A stretch of 64,000 nucleotides of DNA from Haloechinothrix halophila YIM 93223 (GTDB lineage Bacteria > Actinomycetota > Actinomycetes > Mycobacteriales > Pseudonocardiaceae): positions 2,107,723-2,171,722 of the forward strand of contig NZ_KI632509.1 of NCBI RefSeq assembly GCF_000504245.1, in the 5' to 3' direction. Positions 45,093 through 53,512 of this stretch are shown piece after piece; within the stretch, counting starts at the first letter, position 1, and the number at the start of each line of letters is the position of its first letter. The notes beneath the pieces were generated by a model, which worked only from the letters and a program-made list of their open reading frames with translations, searched no databases and was not told the origin of the DNA. The position numbers and the translations under genes were made by a program.

Positions 45093-45146
45093 CTCTCGGT
45101 AGCCTGGTTACCGAGAGGCTAGAACTTCGAGTTAAGTCGAAGTCAA
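45093..45146 (-). promoter_or_regulatory. MerR-type promoter and 5' hairpin of the MBL gene
   Basis: Reading the minus strand: -35 TTGACT (45146-45141), a 19-bp spacer, then -10 TAGCCT (45121-45116). The spacer holds ACTTCGA-CTTAAC-TCGAAGT (45124-45143), a perfect 7-bp inverted repeat. A 19-bp spacer with a central dyad is the hallmark of MerR/SoxR-controlled promoters. Just downstream CTCTCGGTA-GCCTGGT-TACCGAGAG (45093-45117) forms a 9-bp hairpin overlapping the start region. Confidence 0.7.
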
Positions 45147-45173
45147 GTTCGCTCGTCCAGCGGCAGTACCGAC

Positions 45174-46727
45174 TCACAGCAACGGCGGCACGGCCGCGTC
45201 GATGAGGTGTGGACCCGGTTCGGCCACCGCCCGTGCGAACTGCTCCGCCAACTCCTCGCACGTCGTGGCCCGGGTCGCGGGCACGCCCATACCCTCGGAC
45301 ATCTTCACGAAGTCCATCTCCGGCGACGACAGATCGAGCAGCGACTTCGCCGTCGGCCCGGACAAGTCCGCGCCGACCCGCTGCATCTCCATCCGCAGGA
45401 TCGCGTAGGCGTTGTTGTTCAGGATCACTGTGGTGACGTCGAGGTTCTCCCGCGCCTGCGTCCACAACGCCGACAGCGTGTACATCGCGCTGCCATCGGC
45501 CTCCAGGTTGATCACCGGACGACCCGGCGCTGCGATCGCGGCACCTGTCGCCACCGGCATGCCCTGGCCGATCGCGCCGCCGGTCAGGGTGAGGATGTCG
45601 TGGCGAGGCGAGTTCGCCGTCGCGGCGGGTAGCAACAGCCCCGAGGTGTTGGCCTCGTCGGCGATGATCGCGCCTTCGGGCAGCAGCGCGCCGATGACCT
45701 CGACCCAGTTCTGCGGCGTCAGCTCACCGGACGGCACCGCAGGCGGCCGCGCGGGCGACAACGTTGGCTTGGCATCGGCCGCCACGCGCTCGGCCACTGC
45801 CTCCAGCGCGGCGGCGACGTCGTGCTCCCGGTCGGCCAGCGTGTGGACCTGCGCGCCCTCGGGGACCAGGTCGCTTGGTTTGTCCGGGTAGGCGAAGAAC
45901 GTCGCGGGCGACCGCGCTCCGGCGAGGATCAAATGCTTGACACCGTCGAGCTGGTAGGCGGCCTGCTCAGCGAGGTAACCGAGTCGATCGATGGCAGGCA
46001 GTCCCGTGCCGCGCTCCAGTCGCGCCGGGAACGTCTCTACCAGCGTTCGCGCGCCGGTGGCGTTGGCGATCCGGCTGGTCGCCAGCAGTCCGCGCTCCCG
46101 GCACGCGCCGCCGCCGATCAGTAGAGCCGCGGGCTCACCACTGCGCAACACCTCGGCCACCGCATCGAGCGTCGCGTCCGGCGTCGCCCGAGGCGTCCGC
46201 GGCGGGACCGGATCGACCGCGACACCACTCTCGCCCCAGGAGACGTCGGCGGGCAGGATCAACGTCGCGATCCGTCCGGGCGTGTCCATCGCCGCCGCGA
46301 CGGCCGCTGCCGCGTCCGCGCCCACATCGGCGGGATGCTCGCTGCGGCGTACCCACCCGTTCAGCGACCCGGCCACCGCCTCGATGTCCGACTCCAGCGG
46401 CGCGTCGTAAGCCTTGTGGTACGTCGCGTGGTCGCCGACGACGTTGACGATCGGCGTGCACGCGCGGCGGGCGTTGTGGAGGTTCGCCAGCCCGTTGCCC
46501 AGGCCAGGTCCGAGGTGCAGCAGCGTTGCCGCGGGCGTGCCCGCGATGCGGGCGTAACCGTCCGCCGCACCGGTGACGACGCCCTCGGCGAGGCCGAGCA
46601 CGCCGCGCAGCTCGGGCACGCCGTCGAGGGCGGCGACGAAGTGCATCTCCGATGTCCCCGGGTTGGTGAAGCAGACGTCGACACCAGCGTCGACCAGGGT
46701 GCGGAGCAGAGACTGCGCGCCGTTCAT
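45174..46727 (-). CDS. ilvX: Acetolactate-synthase-like TPP enzyme (IlvX family)
   Basis: 517 aa, almost colinear with mycobacterial IlvX: it opens NGAQSLLRTLVDAGVDVCF and has NPGTSEMHFVAALDGVPELR. The catalytic Glu lies in LAEGVVTGAADGYARIAG, and the TPP/Mg motif is LEADGSAMYTLSALWTQA with the later NNNAY. Family members convert two pyruvates or decarboxylate 2-oxo acids; IlvX is a catalytic-subunit paralogue of unclear physiological role. It lies directly after, and overlaps by 4 bp (ATGA), a flavin-dependent dehydrogenase, so the two are coupled. Confidence 0.88.
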   Translation of the reverse strand: MNGAQSLLRTLVDAGVDVCFTNPGTSEMHFVAALDGVPELRGVLGLAEGVVTGAADGYARIAGTPAATLLHLGPGLGNGLANLHNARRACTPIVNVVGDHATYHKAYDAPLESDIEAVAGSLNGWVRRSEHPADVGADAAAAVAAAMDTPGRIATLILPADVSWGESGVAVDPVPPRTPRATPDATLDAVAEVLRSGEPAALLIGGGACRERGLLATSRIANATGARTLVETFPARLERGTGLPAIDRLGYLAEQAAYQLDGVKHLILAGARSPATFFAYPDKPSDLVPEGAQVHTLADREHDVAAALEAVAERVAADAKPTLSPARPPAVPSGELTPQNWVEVIGALLPEGAIIADEANTSGLLLPAATANSPRHDILTLTGGAIGQGMPVATGAAIAAPGRPVINLEADGSAMYTLSALWTQARENLDVTTVILNNNAYAILRMEMQRVGADLSGPTAKSLLDLSSPEMDFVKMSEGMGVPATRATTCEELAEQFARAVAEPGPHLIDAAVPPLL

Positions 46728-48373
46728 AGCGCCGCCACCAGTGCGCGGCCCGCCTGACGTCCGGAGAACAGGCAGCCACCGAGGAACGTGCCTTCCAACG
46801 CCCGGTAGCCGTGCAGCCCGCCGCCACCGAAGCCCGCGGTCTCACCGACCGCGTACAGGCCGGGCAGGGGCTCGCCGTCCGAGCGCAGTACGCGGGCGGA
46901 GAGGTCGGTCTCCAGTCCGCCGAGCGTTTTGCGGGTGATGACGTTCAGCCGGACGCCGATCAGCGGCCCTGCCTTCGGATCGAGCAGCCGGTGCGGTGTG
47001 GCGACGCGGACGATCTTGTCACCGAGGTAGTTGCGCGCGCCGTGCATCGCGGTGATCTGCATGTCCTTGGTGAACGGGTTGGCTAGTTCGCGGTCGCGCG
47101 CCAGCACCTCGCGCTCGACGTCGTCGGCGTCAAGCAGTGGCTCGTCGGTGAGCCCGTTCATCTTCGCGACCAGGTCGCGGACGTTGTCCGCCGTCACGAA
47201 GTCTTCACCTTTGTCGAGGAACGCCTGCACCGGTGACGGCGGGCCGGACAGCACCCGCTGCTTGACCGTCTCCCGGACACTCTTGGCAGTCCAATCTGGA
47301 TTCTGCTCGGAGCCCGACAGCGCGAACTCCTTCTCGATGATCTTCTTGGTGAGGATGAACCACGAGTGGTCGTGACCGGTCGTGCGCAGGTGCGCCAGCG
47401 TGCCGAGGGTGTCGAAGCCGGGATAGAGCGGCACGGGCAGTCGACGTCCCCGCGCGTCCAGCCACAGCGACGACGGGCCCGGCAGCACCCGGATGCCGTG
47501 CTGCGGCCAGATCGGGTCGTGGTTGGTGACGCCCTCGACGTAATGCCACATCCGGTCGCGATTGATCAGGTTCGCGCCCGCCGACTCGCTGATGCCGAGC
47601 ATCCTGCCGTCGACGTGCGCGGGCACGCCGGTGATCATGTGCTTCGGCGGGGTGCCGAGGCGATCCGGCCAGTTCGCGCGGATCAGGTCCTGGTTGCCGC
47701 CGATGCCGCCGGACGCGACGACGACCGCCTGCGCGCGCAGCGAGAACGTGCCCACCTCGACCCGCGAGCTTTCCTGGCCGCGTGCGACGGTGCTTGGTTC
47801 AAGCACTGCCCCCGCGACGCCGTCGACGGCGCCGTTCGTGACGGTCAGCTCGTCCACCCGGTGCCGGAATCGCAGCTCCACCGTGCCCCGCTCGACGCCC
47901 GCCCTGACCCGGCGCTCGAAGGGCTCGACCACGCCGGGGCCGGTGCCCCAGGTGATGTGGAAGCGCGGTACCGAGTTGCCGTGGCCGGTGGCGTTGTAGC
48001 CGCCGCGCTCGGCCCAGCCGACCACCGGGAACCAGCGCATGCCCTGCTCATGCAGCCACGCGCGCTTCTCGCCAGCGGCGAAGTCGACATAGGCCTCCGC
48101 CCAGCGCCGCGGCCAGCGGTCCTCGTCGCGGTCGAACTCTGCGGTGCCGAGCCAGTCCTGCCATGCCAGATCGCGCGAGTCGTGGATGCGCACTCTGCGC
48201 TGCTCGGGGCTGTCGACGAAGAACAGCCCGCCGAGCGACCAGTGCGCCTGTCCGCCGAGCGAGGCCTCCGGTTCCTGCTCGACGATGATGACCCGCTTGC
48301 CCGCGTCGGCCAGTTCGGCCGCGGCAACCAGTCCGGCTAGACCGGCACCCACCACGATCACGTCCGCGTCCAC
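46724..48373 (-). CDS. FAD-binding dehydrogenase (KstD / flavocytochrome-c-like)
   Basis: 549 aa from a GTG at 48373 (GAGG 6 nt upstream). It opens VDADVIVVGAGLAGLVAAAE and has the downstream GGQAHWSLGGLFFVDSP, a middle FAD region AQAVVVASGGIGGNQDLI and the C-terminal GLYAVGETAGFGGGGLHGYR and LEGTFLGGCLFSGRQAG. The closest known family is Rv0785/KstD-type FAD dehydrogenases that desaturate steroids or oxidise organic acids. Operon partner is the IlvX-like enzyme. Confidence 0.86.
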   Translation of the reverse strand: MDADVIVVGAGLAGLVAAAELADAGKRVIIVEQEPEASLGGQAHWSLGGLFFVDSPEQRRVRIHDSRDLAWQDWLGTAEFDRDEDRWPRRWAEAYVDFAAGEKRAWLHEQGMRWFPVVGWAERGGYNATGHGNSVPRFHITWGTGPGVVEPFERRVRAGVERGTVELRFRHRVDELTVTNGAVDGVAGAVLEPSTVARGQESSRVEVGTFSLRAQAVVVASGGIGGNQDLIRANWPDRLGTPPKHMITGVPAHVDGRMLGISESAGANLINRDRMWHYVEGVTNHDPIWPQHGIRVLPGPSSLWLDARGRRLPVPLYPGFDTLGTLAHLRTTGHDHSWFILTKKIIEKEFALSGSEQNPDWTAKSVRETVKQRVLSGPPSPVQAFLDKGEDFVTADNVRDLVAKMNGLTDEPLLDADDVEREVLARDRELANPFTKDMQITAMHGARNYLGDKIVRVATPHRLLDPKAGPLIGVRLNVITRKTLGGLETDLSARVLRSDGEPLPGLYAVGETAGFGGGGLHGYRALEGTFLGGCLFSGRQAGRALVAAL

Positions 48374-48452
48374 TGCGCACCTCACCTTCCACCGGAGTTG
48401 ATCGCAGCGTAGTACTGACCGGTAGCCGGAGAAAGGTGAGCGGTGCTCGTTT

Positions 48453-49400
48453 CTACTGCCGGTGTTGCGCGACCATTCGAGAGGTGTCTGCCATGATCAG
48501 GTCGGCGTTGATCTGCGCTGCCGCGTGCGCGCCTGCCGCAGCGGCCGGACCGACCTGGGCGGCCGGTTCAGTGACGTTGCCCGCGACCCACACTCCGGGC
48601 ACGTCGGTGCGTCCGGTCGCGTCGGCGGGGATGTGCTCGCCCGTCCCTGACGGGTGTTCCGCCGGCTTCAGTCCGAGTTCTGCCAGGAACCCCGCGCGGG
48701 CGACCATCCTGGGTGCGACGACCAGCGCGTCACGCCGGACCAAGGAGCCGTCGCTCAGCTGTACACCGGTGAGGCGGTCGTCTGCGCCCTCCAACGACGT
48801 CACCTCGCCGTCCACCACGGGTATGCCCCACGCGGCCAACTGCTCGGCCTGCTCAGTGGTCGGCGGCAGCGTGTGCGCGAAGTAGGTGACATCGTCGCTG
48901 AGCTGCCGGAACAGCAACGCCTGGTGCATCGACATCGGCCCGCTGGCGAGTACGCCGATTGTCTGATCGCGGACCTCCCAGCCGTGGCAGTACGGGCAGT
49001 GCAGCACGTCGCGGCCCCAGCGAGCCCGCAGCCCGGGGATGTCGGGTAGTTCGTCGGTGAGACCGCTGGTGACCAGCAGGCGTCGCGCCCGGGTTGTAGT
49101 GCCGTCGGCGAGCGACACGGTGAAGTCGTCACCGCGTGTCACGGCGGTGACCTCGCCGGATATCACCTGGCCGCCGTAGCCGCGGACCTCCGCCCGGCCA
49201 GTTTCCAGCAGTTCAGCTGGGTTGGTGCCGTCGCGTGCCAGCAGTCCATGTACGCCTGCCGCTGGGGCGTTGCGCGGGGCGCCCGCGTCGATTACCACCA
49301 CCGAACGCCTGCTCCGCGCGAGCATCAGCGCCCCGTTCAGTCCCGCGGCCCCGCCGCCGATCACGACTACGTCGTAGCTGTCCCTCAGTTGATCAGTCAT
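48453..49400 (-). CDS. Thioredoxin-reductase-like FAD protein with CxxC, lacking an NADPH motif
   Basis: 315 aa from ATG 49400. FAD motif YDVVVIGGGAAGLNGALMLA, active-site LHCPYCHGWEV (CxxC) and the C-terminal FAD contact VWVAGNVTEPAAQV. Where reductases have GxGxxA and HRRxxxR for NADPH, this protein has IGVLASGPMSMHQALLF and TYFAHTLPP. So it may be an oxygen-dependent dithiol oxidase of the GliT/HlmI kind rather than an NADPH reductase. It is divergent from an XRE-cupin regulator. Confidence 0.87.
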   Translation of the reverse strand: MTDQLRDSYDVVVIGGGAAGLNGALMLARSRRSVVVIDAGAPRNAPAAGVHGLLARDGTNPAELLETGRAEVRGYGGQVISGEVTAVTRGDDFTVSLADGTTTRARRLLVTSGLTDELPDIPGLRARWGRDVLHCPYCHGWEVRDQTIGVLASGPMSMHQALLFRQLSDDVTYFAHTLPPTTEQAEQLAAWGIPVVDGEVTSLEGADDRLTGVQLSDGSLVRRDALVVAPRMVARAGFLAELGLKPAEHPSGTGEHIPADATGRTDVPGVWVAGNVTEPAAQVGPAAAAGAHAAAQINADLIMADTSRMVAQHRQ

Positions 49401-49431
49401 ATGGCCAGCATGGGAGCCATCTCGTATACTT

Positions 49432-49458
49432 GGCAAAGTCTTTTGCCGCTATGGCAAA
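49432..49458. promoter_or_regulatory. Operator candidate between the CxxC flavoprotein and its regulator
   Basis: GGCAAA-GTCT-TTTGCC is a perfect 6-bp inverted repeat at 49432-49447, followed by a third half-site GGCAAA at 49453. It lies 32 bp from the flavoprotein start and 20 bp before the regulator start. Confidence 0.6.
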
Positions 49459-49466
49459 CTCGCGGC

Positions 49467-50057
49467 ATGGACGACGACCTCGACCGAGCGCTGGACGCTG
49501 TCGGCCCCCGGCTCCGTGCGCTGCGCAGGCAGCGGCGGACCACGCTGGCCGACCTGTCGGACGCGACCGGTGTCTCGGTGAGCACGCTGTCACGCCTGGA
49601 ATCCGGTGACAGGAAGCCCACGTTGGAGCTGTTGCTGCCCTTGGCCAAGGCGCACGGCGTCACGTTGGATGAGCTCGTCGATGCCCCACTTACCGGCGAT
49701 CCGCGCATCCACCTGCGTCCGGTCGCCCGCAATGGCATGACGATGCTGCCGTTGACCCGGCGCCCCGGTGGCATCCAGGCGTACAAGCTGATCATTCCCG
49801 GCAGCGATCCGCCGAAGGAGCCCGATTCGCAGATCCACGAGGGCTACGAGTGGATGTATGTCCTCAATGGACGGCTACGGCTGGTTCTCGGTGACCACGA
49901 CTTCGTGCTCACCCCGGGTGAGGCTGCCGAGTTCGACACGCACGTGCCGCATTGGTTCGGTGCCGCCGATGCCGAGCCGGTCGAGATCCTCAGCCTGTTC
50001 GGCAAGCAGGGCGAGCGGGCGCATCTGCGTGCCCGACCCCGGCAGGCAGCCGAGTGA
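49467..50057 (+). CDS. XRE-family regulator with C-terminal cupin domain
   Basis: 196 aa from ATG 49467. Residues 10-65 form the helix-turn-helix (TLADLSDATGVSVSTLSRLE and GDRKPTLELLLPLAKAHGV). Residues about 110-180 form a cupin: HEGYEWMYVLNGRLRLVLGD and TPGEAAEFDTHVPHWFG. The ligand-binding cupin makes it a metabolite-responsive repressor, most likely of the divergent CxxC flavoprotein. A longer upstream frame overlaps the flavoprotein gene and is rejected. Confidence 0.9.
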   Translation: MDDDLDRALDAVGPRLRALRRQRRTTLADLSDATGVSVSTLSRLESGDRKPTLELLLPLAKAHGVTLDELVDAPLTGDPRIHLRPVARNGMTMLPLTRRPGGIQAYKLIIPGSDPPKEPDSQIHEGYEWMYVLNGRLRLVLGDHDFVLTPGEAAEFDTHVPHWFGAADAEPVEILSLFGKQGERAHLRARPRQAAE

Positions 50058-50100
50058 TTTGGCGTGTGAGTCAATTGGTGCGTTGGTCTAATATGAGTAA

Positions 50101-51765
50101 ATGGTCCGACGTGAGGTCGCGGCTGAGGTAGACGTCACGGCGGTGCTCGAGCGGGGACGCGCAGCCTATGCGCAGGACCGATGGATCGATGCCTTCGAGG
50201 GCCTGGCAGCGGCGGACGAGCGTTCGAAGCTGGGCGCTGCCGATCTCTGCGTGTTCGCGAGTGTCGCGTACTTGGTCGGCCGTGACGCCGTCGCCCTTGA
50301 CGCCTTTCAGCGGGCACATCAGGCGTTCCTCCGCGACGGCGATGCGGGAAGGGCCATACGCTGCGCGTTCTGGCTCGGGTACGTGCTGATGGTCTCCGGC
50401 CGACCGGCAGAGGCGATGGGGTGGTGGACGCGTGGCCAGCGACTGCTCGACGAGGACGGTCTCGATCGCGTCGAGCAGGGATATCTGCTGATCCCGCCAG
50501 CGCTGCGCACGCTGAACGAGGGTGATCCGCGCGCCGCCTACGACGGCTTCGGCGAGGTCATGGCGATCGCCAAGCGCTTTGATGACCCCGACCTGCTCGC
50601 GTGGAGCAGGCTGGGGCGTGGGCGATCGCTGGTCAACATGGGTGAGACCGGGCGCGGGATGGCCATGCTTGACGAGGCGATGGTCGCGGTGACGTCGGGA
50701 GACATCTCGCCGATGGTGACCGGGCGTATCTACTGTGCGGTGATCATCGCGTGCCGGGAGGCCTTCGATCTGCGACGCGCGCAGGAATGGACCAGGGCGT
50801 TCGGCCGCTGGTGCGCCACCCAGCAGGGGCTGAAACCGTATCGGGGTCAGTGCATGGTCCATCGTTCCGAGATCATGCAACTGCACGGCGAGTGGTCCGA
50901 AGCCATCGACGAGGTGCGCCAGGCGTGCGCACACCTGTCCGATCCGCCCGGTGATCCGGTGCTTGGCATGGCCCAGTATCAAATGGGTGAGCTGTTGCGG
51001 CTCCGTGGCGAGTTCACCAGGGCCGAAGACGCCTATCGACGTGCGGGCGAGTGCGGACATTCCGTCCAACCTGGACTCGCGATGTTGCGCTTGGCGCAGG
51101 GCCGTGTCGATGACGCCGCTGCGGCCATCCGCCGGGTCGTCGCCGACTCGGCGGACGACCGCACCGAGCGGGCCAGGATTCTCGGCGCCTTCATCACGAT
51201 CATGCTGGCCATCGACGATGTCGACGCCGCACGAACCGCGACAGGAGAGCTGGAGCAACTCGCATCGGACCTCGACGCGGTGTATTTGCACGCTGTCGCC
51301 GCGTCCGCGCGTGGCGCGGTCGCGCTCGCGGACGGTGATGCCCAGGGCGCGTGCGCCGCGTTCCGGCGTGCGTTGGCCGCGTGGCAGGAGCTCGATGCTC
51401 CATACGAAGTGGCCGAGGTGCGGATGTCAATGATGAAGGCGTGCCGCGAACTGGGCGACCACGACACCGCGGCGATGGAGGCGAACGCTGCGCGCAGGAC
51501 GTTCGAGAACCTGGCCGCGGCGCCGGCGTTGGCGGCGCTCGGGGAGCCCGCTGCCGCGGGGCCCAGCAGGTTGACCCGCCGCGAGCTCGACGTAGTGCGG
51601 CTGGTGGCGAGCGGCGTGACGAATCGAGACGTCGCGCGGGCGCTATCGATCAGCGAGAAGACGGTTGCCAGGCACCTGAGCAACATGTACAGCAAGTTAG
51701 GTGTCACCTCACGCGCGGGTGTCACCGCGTATGCCTACGAGCACGACCTCATCCGCGGTCGCTGA
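50101..51765 (+). CDS. LuxR-family regulator with TPR-like sensor region (copy B)
   Basis: 554 aa, paralogue of the protein at 20946-22583, with the same TPR-like helical body and C-terminal LuxR domain (LTRRELDVVRLVASGVTNRD then ALSISEKTVARHLSNMYSKL). The shared blocks DISPMVTGRIYCAVIIACRE and LKPYRGQCMVHRSEIMQLHG show the duplication clearly. It follows the XRE-cupin gene by 43 bp. The downstream membrane protein is also a paralogue of copy A's; the methyltransferase is missing here. Confidence 0.9.
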   Translation: MVRREVAAEVDVTAVLERGRAAYAQDRWIDAFEGLAAADERSKLGAADLCVFASVAYLVGRDAVALDAFQRAHQAFLRDGDAGRAIRCAFWLGYVLMVSGRPAEAMGWWTRGQRLLDEDGLDRVEQGYLLIPPALRTLNEGDPRAAYDGFGEVMAIAKRFDDPDLLAWSRLGRGRSLVNMGETGRGMAMLDEAMVAVTSGDISPMVTGRIYCAVIIACREAFDLRRAQEWTRAFGRWCATQQGLKPYRGQCMVHRSEIMQLHGEWSEAIDEVRQACAHLSDPPGDPVLGMAQYQMGELLRLRGEFTRAEDAYRRAGECGHSVQPGLAMLRLAQGRVDDAAAAIRRVVADSADDRTERARILGAFITIMLAIDDVDAARTATGELEQLASDLDAVYLHAVAASARGAVALADGDAQGACAAFRRALAAWQELDAPYEVAEVRMSMMKACRELGDHDTAAMEANAARRTFENLAAAPALAALGEPAAAGPSRLTRRELDVVRLVASGVTNRDVARALSISEKTVARHLSNMYSKLGVTSRAGVTAYAYEHDLIRGR

Positions 51766-51770
51766 CCTGG

Positions 51771-51817
51771 GCCTACACAGATCTACCCATCTCGGGTCGG
51801 CGGCCGAAGTTGGGTAG
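51771..51817 (+). promoter_or_regulatory. Conserved promoter motif downstream of LuxR copy B
   Basis: GCCTACACAG followed by ATCTACCCAT, 17 of 20 bases identical to the element after copy A. CTACCCA at 51783 forms an inverted repeat with TGGGTAG at 51811. It lies 6 bp after the LuxR stop and 118 bp before the membrane-protein start. Confidence 0.6.
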
Positions 51818-51934
51818 TTGTTCCGAAGCATCGAGGGGCGCGCACAGCAGATCCTGGTGGGGTCACAGCTCACGGCGAGCGACCCGATGAATATCGGCGT
51901 CGGTATCCAGCGCTGAGCGATAGGAGACAAGGCC

Positions 51935-52600
51935 ATGAAACCAACGACAAGGAGCCGCTACGGTGCGGTCACCGTGGCGGTGGCACCAGCCGTGATGTTC
52001 GTTGCGCTCGTCGCGCATCCCTTCATCGCCAGACTGCCCGACGCCGACGCTATCGCCTCGGCCGCTCAGGCGAACCAGGCCATGTGGGCGGCCGTGCATC
52101 TCCTGACGGTGGTCGGCGTCGCGTTGACAGCATTGGCGTTCCTCGCGATCCGGGCGCACCTGCGCGACGCGGGGGAGAACCGGTACGCGTGGGCGCTTCC
52201 CTGGCTGCTCTTCGGCAGTGTGCTGTACGCGGTCCTTCCTGGGATGGAGCTGACACCGTTCGCTGTCGCGCGAACGGGTGGTGATGTGGCCGCAGCGCAG
52301 CAAGAGCTCGTACCGGTGTTCGTCGCGGTGCTCGCGGTCAGCTCGATCACCTTCGCCATCGGTGCCGCGGGGTTCGCGAAGGCGGTCCTCGCCAGCGGCG
52401 TCCTGGTCAGGCCGTTGGGCCTCGTCGTCGCGACCGCGTTGATCGTGCTCGCGTTGTCCCGGTTCGTGCCGCTGGGCGCGGTGCAGTTCTACGTGCAGGC
52501 AGCGGCTGGGCTGGTAGCGCTGTGGCCGTTGGCTTTGCACATGTGGCGAGGCTCGGTGACGGCGCCGGTCGTGCGAACGCAGACCGAGACGGTTCCGTGA
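51935..52600 (+). CDS. Small multi-pass membrane protein, cassette copy B
   Basis: 221 aa, paralogue of the protein at 23552-24214 with the same helix positions and shared HPFIARLPDADAI, VALTALAFLAIRAHLRD and SRFVPLGAVQFYVQAAAG-type blocks. ATAGGAGACAAGGCC precedes the ATG. Family unknown; probably regulated by LuxR copy B through the element just upstream. Confidence 0.85.
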   Translation: MKPTTRSRYGAVTVAVAPAVMFVALVAHPFIARLPDADAIASAAQANQAMWAAVHLLTVVGVALTALAFLAIRAHLRDAGENRYAWALPWLLFGSVLYAVLPGMELTPFAVARTGGDVAAAQQELVPVFVAVLAVSSITFAIGAAGFAKAVLASGVLVRPLGLVVATALIVLALSRFVPLGAVQFYVQAAAGLVALWPLALHMWRGSVTAPVVRTQTETVP

Positions 52601-52626
52601 CAACCGGCGCCGTGGCTCGCGTTCGT

Positions 52627-52661
52627 GGCGCAGGCACCCCAGGCTTCGGGGTACCTGCGCC
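52627..52661. terminator. Bidirectional terminator between convergent genes
   Basis: GGCGCAGG and CCTGCGCC arms (8 bp) continue after one mismatch for about five more pairs around a TTC-type loop. It lies between the membrane-protein stop and the convergent DHFR-family gene. Confidence 0.65.
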
Positions 52662-52688
52662 ATGCGGCGTTCGTTGCCGGATACCACC

Positions 52689-53264
52689 TCAGTGGATGAC
52701 GTCGTAGACGAGTTTCTGGATGCCGTTGGGGTAGGTTTCGCTTTCGATGACTGTGAGCATGGTTTTGTCGGCGTCGGCGTTGCTGAATAGCCGCTTGCCC
52801 GCGCCGAGCAGGACGGGGAACACCAGCAGGTGGTAGCGGTCGATCAGGCCCGCGTCGGAGAGGTTGCGGTTCAACGTGGCGCTGCCGTGGACGATGATCG
52901 GCCCGCCCTCGGTTTCCTTCAACGCCGCCACCTCGTCCAGCGAGCGCAGGATGGTGGTCTCGCCCCAGTTGTCGACGAGGTCGTCGTCTTTGAGTGTTGA
53001 CGACACGACGTACTTCGGCATCGCGTTGTACCCGGCGAACTCCTCGGTCATCGTCGGCCAGACCGGGCTGAACTGCTGGTAGCTGACCCGGCCCAGCAGC
53101 ATCGCGGTGGCCTCGTCCTGCTCGCGACCCTTCAGTTCATAGACCTCGGGCTGGAAGTCGATGTCATTGAACGTCCAGCCCGCACTGCGGTGGTTCTCAT
53201 CCGGGCCGGGGGCCTCGATGACGCCGTCCAGGGAGACGAAGGCGGTCGTGATCAGGGTGCGCAT
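52689..53264 (-). CDS. Dihydrofolate-reductase-family protein (RibD C-terminal-like)
   Basis: 191 aa. It begins MRTLITTAFVSLDGVIEAPG, typical of YyaP/RibD-C proteins. Further family blocks are MLLGRVSYQQFSPVWP, GGPIIVHGSATLNRNL and YHLLVFPVLLGAGKRLF. NADPH binding is expected from the fold; the substrate is unknown and it is not the essential DHFR. A strong AGGAGGAAG precedes the ATG. Confidence 0.88.
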   Translation of the reverse strand: MRTLITTAFVSLDGVIEAPGPDENHRSAGWTFNDIDFQPEVYELKGREQDEATAMLLGRVSYQQFSPVWPTMTEEFAGYNAMPKYVVSSTLKDDDLVDNWGETTILRSLDEVAALKETEGGPIIVHGSATLNRNLSDAGLIDRYHLLVFPVLLGAGKRLFSNADADKTMLTVIESETYPNGIQKLVYDVIH

Positions 53265-53440
53265 GGCTTCCTCCTCATAGTCAGGTGAACTCCCACTTCA
53301 CCTGCTACGTCGGAGCCCACCACACCACTTCGACACAGCCGACGCGAAACTTTTCGGGATTTTCGTTGCCGATGCTGGAGGGCCTGGACATGGCACGTTG
53401 GCGGAACGCGCGACGCACCGTTCGCAGGACACGGCGTCCT

Positions 53441-53499
53441 GAGTGTCGGACACGACGTCGTGAGTGCCGGACACGGCGTCGTGAGTGCCGGACACGGCG
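53441..53499. repeat. 21-bp tandem repeat, about 3 copies
   Basis: Units start at 53441, 53462 and 53483 (the last is partial). The core is GAGTGCCGGACACGGCGTCG, with three differences in the first unit; a partial copy precedes at 53427. The array lies in the 248-bp gap between the DHFR-family and DUF3830 genes. The word GTCGTGAGTGC also occurs in the hairpin at 54034. Confidence 0.8.
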
Positions 53500-53512
53500 C
53501 ACCAGGTCTCGG

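Noticed and set aside
49248-49466. N-terminal extension of the XRE-cupin protein
   Set aside because: It overlaps the flavoprotein gene and operator; the HTH begins properly after ATG 49467.
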